Shown here one piece after another: positions 1 to 10,112 of a DNA stretch of 64,000 bases. The DNA comes from Ulva prolifera (lineage: Eukaryota; Chlorophyta; Ulvophyceae; Ulvales; Ulvaceae), in assembly GCA_023078555.1 (NCBI GenBank), contig CM041198.1:4416354-4480353 (forward strand), read 5' to 3'. A program made the position numbers and the translations under genes. Each line of letters opens with the position of its first letter. Within the stretch, counting starts at the first letter, position 1. The notes below the pieces were generated by a model. The model had not been told where the DNA came from, searched no databases, and was given only the letters and a program-made list of their open reading frames with translations.

Positions 1-13
1 TTTTGTGTTTCAC

Positions 14-121
14 TGCTCCGCTGAGGTCCAGAATGGCCTGTTAAGCCTCGGCAAGAAAATGCCAACCAGCCTATAATAAATTGCAGCTGCTCCGCTGAGG
101 TCCATAATATCCCCCCCCCCG
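14..121. repeat. 17-bp direct repeat and C homopolymer at the truncated copia edge
   Basis: TGCTCCGCTGAGGTCCA occurs at about 15-31 and again at about 89-105. A run of ten C lies at 111-120, followed by an A/G-rich and then GGC-rich stretch to about 160. Integrase homology ends exactly in this low-complexity DNA. It may be a recombination junction or a misassembled homopolymer region. Confidence 0.6.
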
Positions 122-165
122 TGTGAGAAAAAAAGGGGGGCGGCGGCGGTCCGGGGCCCCCTTAG

Positions 166-1140
166 ACACTGACGCTCTAGCACAATTCCGCTTGAGGTAG
201 AGCTTTAAGGCCTCAACCATGAACTCTCCCCCTTTGTTGGTGTGAAGGATGCGCACACCCGGTTCACTTGGCTTCACCACATTCACCCGAATGCGCTCAA
301 TGATGCAAGAGATCATGGCCGCAGCCTTACTCTTTTTACGCAAATAGACAATGAAAGTATAACGGGTGAAGGCGCACATCACAAACAAACATATTTCACA
401 CCGCCGATCCCAACATGAGTGATGGGACCAGCCAAATCAGCATGCAATTGCTCGCCAGGGTATTTCGCCTGGCCTAATAGCTCACGATTACTAGCTGAGA
501 CTTTACCCGCAGGCACTTTGCCAATTCTGCAGCCGTGACAACGATTCCCCATTGGCTCAGGGTCAACTTTCAAATATAAATCACCATAAAAGTCACCATT
601 TGACTGCATCCGCTTCAAAACCCAAGTCGAATGGTGAAACGACAAATGAGCGAGAAATGCAGGTTCCAGCAAGTGAGCATCATGTGGGACCTCAGCTCCC
701 CCAGCATTGGGGTGCTTCAGGTCAATCGCCGCAGCGGCCACATGACACCACTGCTTTTGATCCTCCACAACAGAGGTCGGACTGCTCTGGTCAGACCAGA
801 CCTCTCCCCTATTGACAGGATGGCCCTCAAGAACAGGGTTCTCGATGGAACACATTTTGAAAGCAAAGACACGACATTTATCCCCGTCCAGCTCCTGGTA
901 TTTGGACCCATCCTCTTTACCAGTAGCCATATCTCCAAAACCGGGGACATACAACACACTTCTACGCGTGTCTAAGTATATCTGCTCATGACGAAGACCC
1001 ATAGTACTCAGTATGGTGTACGGACACTCAGGGGCATAATACTGTTGAGAAAGGGCCTCGTAGCGCACAAGGCATGTGCACATGCGGATGCACGCACGAG
1101 GTGACACGTGGCAGTCACGAGCCCGCGAATGAGAAGACAC
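166..1140 (-). pseudogene. copia-type integrase (GAG-pre-integrase plus rve core), frameshifted
   Basis: The 1140-379 frame contains a GAG-pre-integrase/zinc-binding region, HLSFHHSTWVLKRM ... CHGCRIGK, with H-x4-H and C-x2-C spacing. The first half of the integrase core follows: LHADLAGPI (first catalytic Asp, codon 438-436) and GGVKYVCL. The frame ends at TGA, but the core continues one frame over from about 388: FTRYTFIVYLRKKSKAA ... RILHTNKGGEF. Copia integrases normally have (H/R)-T/S-D-N-G-G-E-F here; this copy has N-K, so the second catalytic Asp is lost (AAC, 238-236). Homology fades after about 170 into a GC-rich stretch. The intact enzyme would insert element cDNA in the nucleus. 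Confidence 0.85.
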
Positions 1141-1142
1141 AT

Positions 1143-1589
1143 TCCAGCTCTCTGTATAGGTCGAACAAGGTCATGGCTCAGGTATCTGACTTAGATACTG
1201 ACCATGCAGGTGTGATCCCAGATCTCAGGCGTCATGTGCTAAGTACTCCGCACAAATACTTAACATTTCGCCCAACTAAACTTACGGTATGACGCTTCCA
1301 CTCGCGCTTGCATTTGAACAAATACACACCCGGGATTTCCACATCCAGAGGGTGATTATTCCCATGCTCATCCACGTAAGTGCCCAGGTTCACCTGAATG
1401 GTTCACATGCCCATATTGGGGATCTTGCCTGGTCCCGCGCGATTGGCAGTCCTCTATCACGGACCATACTTGGTAAACATGTCATGATTGCCCACAACAT
1501 GAATATCAGAACCGTTACCTATGATGAAATTCCACAGCCTCAAGGCATCGTGATCCGGGAATTCTTCAGGCAGTTCTACGTCACAAACA
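1143..1589 (-). pseudogene. copia-type aspartic protease remnant
   Basis: Directly after the zinc knuckle the frame reads WNFIIGNGSDIHVVGNHDMF. This aligns with the copia protease active site, normally W-x-(I/L)-D-S-G-A-S-x-H-(M/V). The catalytic Asp codon is GGT (Gly) at 1519-1517 and the following Ser is Asn, so the enzyme cannot work. TGA and TAG stops follow at about 1456, then recognisable but interrupted sequence (PNMG, a TGA, TIQVNLGTYVDEHGNNHPLD) continues toward the pre-integrase region. In the living element this retropepsin processes the Gag-Pol polyprotein. Identity is inferred from position and motif remnant. Confidence 0.7.
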
Positions 1590-2616
1590 TCATTGGTCGC
1601 GGCCTGTTTGCGCTGGGGGCAGTTCGCACGCAAGTGTCCCTTCTTCTTGTAGAAGAAGCGGGTCCTGGTCTCCTCGCGAGGAGCCTTGCTAGCGTCGAGC
1701 GCGGCAACTGCAGAACCGTCGCCTCGCTTATTGCGTGAGCCTTGACCTAGTTTGCCCGCGGGTGGACCAGACCTAGCCTGCAGCCGCTGCTGCTTGAGCA
1801 AATCAGCATGCTCAGTCAAACGTGCAATGATAAGATGATGGGAGGAGTGTTGGACTTCGCCGCGCACAACATTGAACTCCTCCCCACTTCTAAAAGTTTC
1901 AAACGAAGCCATCGCTGGCCCACATCAGCACCTAGTGCCTCCAATTGAGTGTACACACTCATCACTTCACCACAGGAGGACCCAACATCTATATTTCTCT
2001 GTGACAGTGAGTTGAAACGGCTCCACAGTCTGTGGATCTCAGCTTCAGTGCTAGGCCTATACTTTGGAGTTAGATAGGCCCATGCTTCACACAGATTTGA
2101 CATGCGATAGACAGTGACCCTATCCGCGTAAGGCAAAAACAAAAGTTCTTGAGTCCTTGCTCTGGTGTGGACAAACTTTTCGTCCGCGGACGGTGCGTGC
2201 TGCAACAGATGATCTAGCTCGAATTGACCTAACCACAAAAAGACTTTCTGCTCGTACGCAACGAAGCTTTCGGTCTTAAAATTCCATTCAGGGAGTTTTT
2301 CTTTCGATAAATCAGGCTTGTTACATCCCCGAGATGCACGCAGCGCTTCGGTCAACGTCTCGAGTGTGATGAAAGACTCAGTGTGACCATGATCGTTCAC
2401 AACATGAGAGGAAAAAGGCACATACTGGCTGCTCTGCCCAGTGTGGGAAGAGGGTCGTGGTCGGACAACTCGTCCGCCACGACGCAACATGCCCGCGGGC
2501 TGTTCTCCTTCAGGGAGCTGCTGGTCAGCGTCCCTGTCGACGATTGGCTGCTGGTCAGCCTCGTCCTGCCCCTCCTCGCCAGGAGAGTTGGCGTTAGAGT
2601 GATCGGAGTTAGACAT
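1590..2616 (-). pseudogene. copia-type Gag with degraded zinc knuckle
   Basis: The Gag polyprotein would form the virus-like particle and bind RNA. The first part (2616 to about 1915) begins with an acidic, Gln/Pro-rich segment. A helical UBN2/copia-Gag-like region follows, recognisable by AWAYLTPKYRPSTEAEIHRL and SRFNSLSQ...YTQLEALGA. The frame then shifts by one base near 1912 into MASFETFRSGEEF...HLIIARLTEHADLL. The second frame holds a CCHC knuckle, KKKGHLRANC, but the first two Cys are replaced: the expected C-x2-C-x4-H-x4-C reads R, Y, H, C at residues 85, 88, 93 and 98 of the 1912-1457 frame. Both changes are single transitions from TGC. Start chosen at the ATG at 2616; nothing recognisable lies upstream. 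Confidence 0.8.
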
Positions 2617-3458
2617 CCTGCATTAGGTCGGACGGTGGTTTGTCGCGCGCAGCGACTCACCGATGGGATGCCTCGCAAGCCGACAGGTTGTGAAAATAAG
2701 CCAACGCGTTCGCTTTTCCCAGCGCTGATCATTAAAAACAAGCTTTCCCGAATTGTATCTAATAACAATATGCTACGAGATTGCTGAATGATGCCTGCGC
2801 TTATGACCGCGGTCTGAGCGCCGGCAGAACAGTGGAATGCCCGCCGTGTCTGCGCACAGACTTTGGCCGACGGCTTCCTATACAAGACCGTAAAGACATA
2901 ACGCAAACATTCATCGATACCATGACAGAAAGGCTATCCTTCGTACAGGTCAGACACGCAGTCTTACGTCAGGTCAGGAGGCCAGCATCTCATACCTACT
3001 GCGCACAGAGGTAGAACCAGAGAGATGCTTAAGGGGAGACATGATACAGCTAGTACCGTGAAACAGTGAGAAGAACGGTTACAGCTCTCTGTGTGCACAG
3101 CCATATATGCACACTGAATAGTCAAAATCACGGCGGGAGATCCCCGCAGGATCTCCCTCACTACTCCGGGACAATCCTGCTGGCGGCTTACCCCTACACC
3201 GGATCCGCGGATCGTCCTTGCATGGGTGCACCTGTCACCACATTGCTGCCCGCAGGCGCACGCACTGTGACAGTGTGTTGCTGCCCCCGTACGTTTGCAA
3301 GCTGCATCAACGCTGACATCAGCAACAATTAATTGCAACTGCATGTTTCATTACGTCAACGTAAGATCTTGCATGCGTAAAAGTAGACATGAGAGCAGGT
3401 GGTTAACCAATTGGCACATCTGGAGGCTCTGAGATGCGTACTTAAGGTGCACTGCTTT
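2617..3458. other. spacer, no gene recognised
   Basis: About 840 bp between the copia Gag start and the 3' end of the neighbouring multi-exon gene. The 5' LTR and leader of the copia element should start here, but I see no TG...CA-bounded direct repeat and no tRNA-complementary site. The short ORFs present have no recognisable motif. Confidence 0.5.
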
Positions 3459-6378
3459 CTATGATTTGTTGCCTCGCTTAGGAGGCTTGTTGCGTCGGCT
3501 ACTTGTCTGGTGTTTCCTCCTAGACGGGGCAACCGCAGCTGCTGGTGCAATCTCACGTTCCTCGGTGTCTGGCTCATGCAGTGCCACCGGCTATGCTGTG
3601 GAGTAAGTGCAGCACTCGAGTTTGCCTTGGGGACGGGCACAGGCATGAGTAGTCACATCTGTCCGGTGCACTCATAAACAGCAGTGGACATACCGCCGCA
3701 GTTTTATCATCACTTGATAGCTGGGTAGGCTGCTGTGCCACGCTGACCACCTTGCACTTCCTCCTAGACGGGGCAACCGCAGCTACTGGTGCAATCTCAT
3801 GTTCCTCGGTGTCGGGCTCCTGCAGTGCCACCGGCTATGCTGTGGAGTAAGTGCAGCACTCGAGTTTGCCTTCGGGACGGGCACAGGCATGAGTAGTCAC
3901 ATCTGTCCGGTGCACTCATAAACAGCAGTGGACATACCGCAGCAGTTTTACCATCACTTGATAGCTGGGTAGACTGCTTTGCCACGCTGACCACCTTGCA
4001 CTTCCTCCCAGATCCTGTTGACGCTGAGTTGACACCCGTTGGCCGGGCTGTAGCAGATGACCCCTGCAATGGCGACTTCCTTGGGGCATTGCCTCGACGG
4101 CTTCTTTTTTCTGCCCTCAAGTTCACTGTTGCTGCTACTGCCTGCTGTTTAGGCTCCCCGTCTTCATGGTCGGATTCAAACTTTGCTCCATCTGAATCTT
4201 CATTATCTGCCACGTCAGCCTCCTGGTGTGCCCCCAGGCTTGGTCTCAATGGAACTGTTGTGTTGAGAGCTTCAGTGAAGTTTATGAGCTCGTGCGGAGG
4301 TTGCAACCCATGGATCTTGAACAGGGCAGCCTGCGTGTATTTTCTTCTCTTGTGAGCGCCGTTCACATTGGTTTCGGTGCGTAGCTAGTGACACAGGCAC
4401 GACCGGTGCATCGCCCATGCATTTGAAATCTTACCACATATGGCACGATGCAATTCAGCATCAAGACACCCGCCACATGCAGGCGGCCTGACCTCGGACC
4501 TTCGATACTGGTGCGGGATGTTGGGGGCACCCCCTGTCCCGAGGGCTGGTTATCGGGCAACGGATCCTCGTCAGAATTTGCATCAATGTCCGTCTCGGCG
4601 GTCTCGTGTGAATATGCTTGCGACTGTCCATCAAATTGTGGCACTGGAACTGTCCATACGAGCAGGGGATGCCGTGTCTGGAAGAGCATGTAACCGGCGC
4701 TGACATTCTGACCAGATGCAGCAAAGATCCTTTTCATAGTGCACTCTTCTGGCGTTTCAAGCAGCTGTTTCTCTGTTTGATTTTTGAGGCTTTTGCACAG
4801 AGCGCTGTTGGTAGATGGGGTAAAGCGGAGACTTATCTGTGCTGTAGAAGGGGGTTCCCCAATCGTCACCCCATGCCTGTACATTTTCATATTTCTGCAG
4901 CTCTTGCGTCGAGTTGCCAACAGGCATGGTTGCATCGAGTGCCCCGTCCAGCGTCTTATCAAATTGCAGCATGTCTCCAAACTCCGCTGTCAAAGCCCGC
5001 AGCCCCTGCATACAAGACATCCTTGTACATGACATTTGCTACATGGAGCACAACTGTATCATGTGGTGTGGTGTCAGGTATAGATCACGTACGACACCAG
5101 TCTTCTTGGATGTGGCCAATCCACTGACCGCTCTTCTGGTCTCTTCTCGGTACTTTTTCGCGCCTAGTGACTTCTTGAAAGCTGCGAGCTCGTCAATGGC
5201 CTTATGCAGGCCCTCGACGATCAGCTTTCGGTCATCCACTGAAAATTCCCATGGCTCCTCTGTCAGCAAATGTTCCAGATTTTCAGTCCTCTGCAGGACC
5301 TGAGCCCATGATATGAAGATAAGATCACATGAGGTCCGTATTTTTGCTTGAATTGTCGGTGTCAATGACCTTGGATACCTGTCTAAAAGCGGCCTTGGCT
5401 TCCTTGGCAGAATCGGCCTTGAGCTCATGCTCGCAGCATCTGTCGATGTATTGAAACACCATTCGCAAAATCTCAGTCCGGCTCTTCTTAATCGACCACG
5501 CATTTCGGAATTGCTTCAGGCCTTCGACTTCCTGCAGCAGCGCAAAGTGAGAGCGCAGTTGCCTCGGTTGGTGTAGATTGCCCTTGGCGCCACCGGCTAC
5601 TCCTCCTCCTTCACAACATTCTGAATCGGCCATACCTCTGACGTCAGCCTTGCGATTGCTTCCTCCACATTCCATGCGTCAACCTCCGGATCCCTTAACA
5701 GGTTGCGGATGAGGCTTGAGATCACAGCTCCCAAGGCAAGTGATGGGAGAGTGGCAATTTCGAAATGGGCAGGTGCATGGCCGCATAAGTGAATGCGGCA
5801 ACCGTAATGCGAGGCATGAAAGTTGCAGCTTGATGTTCATTTCCCTTTCAGCCTGCAAGCACCGTGCGCCTCATTCAACATCGAAATTCCGATGTTGGAT
5901 TGAATGCCAATCATTGGCTCCTAACAATCACGCGCTGCATGAACGCAATATGCCCGAAGACGATCACGGCACGCACATGAGCAGCTCTTCTCACAATCCT
6001 GTTGCCGCTTTGCTGGCTCTGCCTTGTCGGGGACGGCACAGTCTCCCCGGACCGCGGCGGATCTAGACGGATGACACTAGTGGTGCGGTGCACCGCATGT
6101 GGCCATAGCATTTTCTGCTTGTACGGGATAATGACTTGTGACTCGAAGATCTCATCTACACAGTGGTCGTCGACTTCACATGCGCCTGCAACACTGTGAT
6201 ATAGCCGGAAACATCGAGAGTTGACTTTGCGTCCAAACTCGGCAGCACGACTGGTCAGGCAGTCTTCCTCCGAAACATTCTTCCGTTTCAAAAGCGAAAT
6301 ATGCAGCTCCTTGTCATCTATCACCACGATTAGAGCTGTCAAGTCCCTCACTCGAGGAGGTGGCGCTTGCTCTGCCAT
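3459..6378 (-). CDS. unrecognised multi-exon gene, product unknown (acidic and basic segments, coiled/helical middle)
   Basis: Joined exons give one coherent frame. Introns with GT...AG ends, all phase 0, are at 5532-5635, 5300-5378, 5006-5092, 4765-4882 (weaker), 4385-4434 and 3820-3937, with a last one at 3573-3693. Exons 5379-5531, 5093-5299, 4883-5005, 4435-4764, 3938-4384, 3694-3819 and 3459-3572 are all multiples of three; the stop is TAG at 3461-3459. The product has a charged helical middle (EVEGLKQFRNAWSIKKSRTE; LIVEGLHKAIDELAAFKKS), two acidic stretches (ETDIDANSDEDPLPD; NEDSDGAKFESDHEDGEP) and a very basic C-terminus (SSRRNKPPKRGNKS), suggesting a nuclear protein. The 5' part is unresolved: the ATG at 6378 opens MAEQAPPPRVRDLTALIVV, but how it joins the exon ending at 5636 is unclear. 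I recognise no family; a host gene or an unknown transposon gene are both possible. Confidence 0.55.
3515..4002. repeat. 244-bp tandem duplication, two copies, inside the 3' end of the unknown gene
   Basis: Copies at about 3515-3758 and 3759-4002 are nearly identical. Each unit contains the end of one exon, a complete intron starting GTATGT, and the start of the next exon. The duplication therefore creates one extra 126-nt exon (42 codons, 3819-3694) without breaking the frame. In the left copy the original acceptor CAG reads CAT, and an AG three bases downstream (GCATGAG) restores splicing in frame. Confidence 0.8.
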
Positions 6379-6562
6379 GGCAACGGTCTCTTTGGAACGC
6401 GTAAGTTATAACGCCGCAATACATTTGGGATTGTACAGCTACAGCGGAGTTGTATGGCTTACGTGTGCCGTGGTCGCTTGTGCTGCTTTTGGAATCCAAA
6501 CGCATCATTCGAACTAGAATTTCGAACAAGCGCGTGGACGTTGCCCGGGCCGCTATAGACAC

Positions 6563-7460
6563 CCCCTCATCTCGACGTTGAACGGACGCAAAATGTATGC
6601 GCCAGGTTTGGAAACATGGTCACTCGCTGACGCTTTTGTGCATGATTACGTGCACATGTATTCTGAAATTGACTCGCTCAGTTATCATCGCCTTGCAATT
6701 AGTGATTGAGCATGTCGGTCTGATGCACTCGTAGCCACATCGACCTTCAGCGCACGATGCGTTGTACACAAGTATTTCGTGTGCAATCGCTTTCAAAATT
6801 ATTTGACACGATTATGAGTTTATAATCGACATGTACAATGTGAAATGGATAGTCAATAATTTTGAAAGGTGTTGCACATCAAACGCAACTAGCTATATGT
6901 AGCGTCTAGCCTGAGCTGCAGTACCAGTGAGGTGCCTTCATGATGTTGCTCCGGGCACACGGATCCATTCAGTCAACGATGTAAGAGGTACCTCTAATGA
7001 ATAATGAATAACGTTGGTATTTTGTATATCGACGTGTCTGTCCTCATTCACAACTGCGGGAACAAATGAGTGGATATCCACCTCGACATGCTCATGGAAT
7101 ATGTCTGCACCTTTGCCACATGCTAGGCTTCTGCTTATATGCGGAAGCATTGGTTTCCATGAGTCACGAACCCTTGTCTGCAGATTTATAATTGGCATTG
7201 TCTGCTTCTGTGTTGTTCCAACCTTACACCTACGACTCCTCCTGTCATGAGTGCAACATTCACTACTACTCTTGGTCGTGCCAGACTATGTACATACGTA
7301 TCGTCCCTGAGTAGTGCAACACGGCAGGTTGGTGTTTATTCAAGCAACCAAGCGACGCTTGCAATGCAACACCGTGTACCAGGGGTATGCCCGCTTACTT
7401 TCACAATACTGAAAATCATTCGTGCACATAGTTGCCTCGATCATGCTGTGCCTGTATACC
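6563..7460. other. spacer with one long inverted repeat; no gene supported
   Basis: This AT-richer interval holds no ORF with recognisable motifs. A minus-strand stretch at 7198-6938 translates into an 86-codon open frame with protein-like composition but no family signature and no supporting splice chain, so I do not call it a gene. Confidence 0.45.
6780..6879. repeat. imperfect inverted repeat with nested inner hairpin (MITE-like)
   Basis: The left arm 6780-6807 and right arm 6852-6879 are reverse complements over about 28 bp with few mismatches; the core CTTTCAAAATTATT is perfect. Inside the 44-bp spacer a second dyad, CGATTAT...ATAATCG, sits near 6809-6828. The whole piece could fold into one long hairpin. 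This suits a small foldback or MITE-type element; I could not identify target-site duplications with confidence. Confidence 0.6.
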
Positions 7461-7900
7461 CATAGCACTGCAATCTCACACTTCTGCGAGCCTGTCGCTA
7501 CGGACAGCTCAGAGGCTGCTTGGAATTTGGATCTCAACTTTGGCAGCTCGAGTCAACAGTATGTTCATGCAAGGATGACAGAAGAGCAGCATCAGACCTT
7601 GATGCAGTGCATGGCCGTGTGCTGCAGTGACTTGCACCGTGCCCACAGCACTGCAATCTCACACTTCTGCAAGCCTGTCGCTACGGACAGCTCAGAGGCT
7701 GCTTGGAATTTGGATCTCAACTTTGGCAGGCAGAGTCAACAGTATGTTTATGCATGGATGACGGAAGAGCGGCATCAGCCCTTGATGCAGTGCATGGCCG
7801 TGTGCTGCAGTGACTTGCACCGTGCCCACAGCACTGCAATCTCACACTCATGCGAGCCTGTCGCTACGGACAGCTCAGAGGCTGCTTTGAATCTCCCAAA
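7461..7900 (+). repeat. 183-bp tandem repeat, two full copies and a partial third, open in one plus frame
   Basis: Copies begin at 7461, 7644 and 7827. The first two are about 95% identical and the third diverges near 7890. The period is exactly 61 codons, and the plus frame from 7422 to 7967 stays open across all three, repeating TAISHF-C-x-PVATDSSEAA and MTEE-x-HQ-x-LMQCMAV. The minus strand also has a partly open frame with a GTATAC donor-like site at the left copy, so the coding strand is uncertain. No family is recognised. If coding, it is a protein with about 61-residue repeats. Confidence 0.6.
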
Positions 7901-8146
7901 GGGACGCAATTGTGCTCATTGTGCCTTTGACGGCGACGGTGACAGAGATATGTCGGCTCTGAGGTGAATATGACACGGCCGAACAGAAGCCCAAACACAC
8001 GACTAGAAGCTACTGAGTTATATTTTCTTTATGAATCACACAAGACCGTGATTACCTCTCATCACAATCTTCATCACACGGTAGCCAACTCCCGGGCTTC
8101 CACTGCAAGTCCATCCTACCATGATATCCCATTTTCCCCACTGTCA

Positions 8147-10047
8147 TGAAGGTGTCACCGGCCGGGTCAGGAATGTACACACAAGGACAGTGAATGTGTC
8201 GCAGAAAACTGCAATCCTATAGCCCATTCCACGCCGTTTTGGTGCCAAGAAAAGGGCCCTCGGGATGGTACATGCTCCTAATGCTGGATCATCGTTGAAG
8301 TGAGTCTCCGACACCCTTCCTCACAACAAGATGGTCCCACATTTTCCCGACTGCAAACATGGCCTCGTCATTCGGCCGGCCCATACCCGCATGTTTCACT
8401 AGCAACAGTTGATTGATACGCATCACACATGCATTGTGTGCCCCACCAGCCCGGAAGGGAACATACACATACTGATCTGAGTGGGTACGCCCATATGCCT
8501 TGGTGCCGACCGCAGTACGGACTACAAATGCTCCGCGATGAATGGCCGCAGAGTCTGAGCACTGCACTTCAGCCTTCTGATCATCTTCATGGTCAATGCC
8601 GCCTTTCTGTCTGTTCTTAGTGCCCTTGATATGTTTTGCTTTCAACTAACCGGCTATCTCCAGTTTTCCTTCAACTCTGTGAGCTCTGCTTGCCCTGTCT
8701 GCCATTTCCGGGAGGCACTTGGCGAATGTACTCACCTGAAGACTTGCAAATCTGGAGTAGGTACAGTGCGGTTGTCACTGCAAATTGGGCCACAGAACAC
8801 GTTGCACAGATGCTAGTACAATTACACACCTCATCTCGATCTTCGCCGGTGTAGGCGGGTGACAGGGTGTGCAGCAAGGTGCCATAGTCGTCGCCCGTGT
8901 CCTTTGGCCGTGGTGACGGTGTCGGACGAATTGCGCGCAAAGGCTCATCAATGGACGGGTGTTGCTACTGGTTGGCGCGCAGCCCCATTTCAACCAGACA
9001 TACGCCGGCAGATGCTCTTGCTGCGTGCTTCGTTGCATGTCCAGTAATTGCGCCCTTCGTGTGGCGAATCATTCTCTCTCCCCAATCCTCACGTAGATAC
9101 GCTCCAGGCAATGTGGCCATGACTTGCTGAGGTATGTGAGCAAAGCAACGGTGGACAAGACATGTCAAGGACTTACAATGCAAGTGTTGTTCTGCATACT
9201 CACCAAATTGGAACAATTCCCTCTGTGCGTCTAAAATCTGTGCGTCGGTGTGTTGCCCTGGTCGATAGTGTAGCAAGTACAAAGTGAACTTCGGCAAATG
9301 GGCCCACATATTCAAGATCCCTGGATGAATTTCTGATCTTGCTCCGTACATGATCATGGCAATGGTAATCTCCATAGCGGTGTTCAACTCTTCAAAGAGC
9401 CACTTTGAAAATGGGATTCCCCTGCAAGCAATGGAGTTGAACATGGATAGCCACGATTACATTGAATTCTTGGAGAAGTGAGGCTTCCCGACGGAATTTC
9501 GGTGGGCGGCGATTGTATGCACTTGGATACTCAAATTTCTCACTGAAAGCGTCCATCCGATCTTGCAGCTGGCCTGCTAGGAAGAACCCCATGCCATCAA
9601 CTTCGAGGCCGTTCGTGGTGTTGCAAATCAATTCCATGAAGTTACGAAGTAGTTGCAAATCAATTCCATGAAGTTACGAAGTAGGCTGTACAGTATTGAG
9701 TGCGACATGGGATCCACGAAAGTCAATCGAAAACTGCATACAAACATACAAACATACAAAGTTAACATTCACAGCGTAAGAGACAGAATCTCCAAGTAAT
9801 CAGTCAACCACAGCGCTTACTCGTATCCCAACAAGCCGCTCAATTGGAACGGGTTCACTCCGCGACACCCAATATCCTTGTGTTTTTTGTTGGCATGATT
9901 ATGTCGCGAGTGCCCGGCTGCTTCGCAATCTGCACGGATCGTGCAAACCGCAGTCAACATCTGCATACCCGAGATAAGAAGACACGTCGCTGCAGTGACG
10001 TGTTGCTTATGGCTTGCACCACCAGCGTGCATTGAAGTCAACGGCAC
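8147..10047 (-). pseudogene. Tnp2-like (CACTA/EnSpm-related) transposase, central and C-terminal part
   Basis: The DNA transposase would cut and join element ends. Reading leftward: ...HKDIGCRGVNPFQLSGLLGY at the end of one exon, an intron at 9734-9820 (GTAAGC...ATGCAG), then FRLTFVDPMSHSILYSLL. The last matches the Tnp2 signature 'G-V-x-x-x-x-L ... D-(P/Y/L)-M-H'; here a Ser separates M and H. Next come RRPPKFRREASLLQEF, a frame change near 9400-9440, and PKFTLYLLHYRPGQHTDAQI ... CLVHRCFAHIP ... LREDWGERMIRHTKGA, resembling the DUF4218-like region with its W-x-E-R motif. One in-frame TAG follows at about 8964, then a possible intron with GTGAGT donor near 8736 and acceptor near 8646. The C-terminal frame ends near 8147 after a one-base shift at about 8300. 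A 32-bp tandem duplication also breaks the frame. The family is inferred from motif order. Confidence 0.7.
9621..9684. repeat. perfect 32-bp tandem duplication inside the transposase
   Basis: The 32-bp unit beginning TTGCAAATCAATTCC at 9621 is repeated exactly at 9653. Because 32 is not a multiple of three, the second copy shifts the frame just after the DPM-S-H motif. With a single copy the flanking frames (VDPMSHSILYSLLRNFMEL and NTTNGLEVDGMGFF) would be continuous. Perfect identity means the event is recent or an assembly artefact. Confidence 0.9.
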
Positions 10048-10112
10048 AGCGATTAGATATTATAGGCAATTGTACACGCAGGCATTTGATACCCATTGAA
10101 TAGCATGATCAA

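Larger units (their letters stand above)
166..2616 (-). mobile_element. Ty1/copia-type LTR retrotransposon, decayed internal part
   Basis: Reading leftward from 2616, the order is Gag, zinc knuckle, aspartic protease region, then GAG-pre-integrase and integrase core. This is the Ty1/copia order, in which integrase precedes reverse transcriptase. No reverse transcriptase or RNase H is visible: recognisable integrase homology stops near 170, in low-complexity C/G-rich sequence, and the window ends soon after. I found no LTR or primer-binding site to the right of 2616. The copy is dead. It needs frame changes near 1912 and 380 and has stops near 1456, around 1390 and in 1140-1260, plus substitutions at catalytic residues of protease and integrase. 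Family assignment rests on domain order and motifs seen in the translation. Confidence 0.85.

Noticed and set aside
551-975. Plus-strand ORFs opposite the copia integrase
   Set aside because: They are antisense shadows; conserved residues and domain order are only on the minus strand.
2617-3350. 5' LTR of the copia element
   Set aside because: I found no second copy, no TG...CA ends and no primer-binding site in this stretch.
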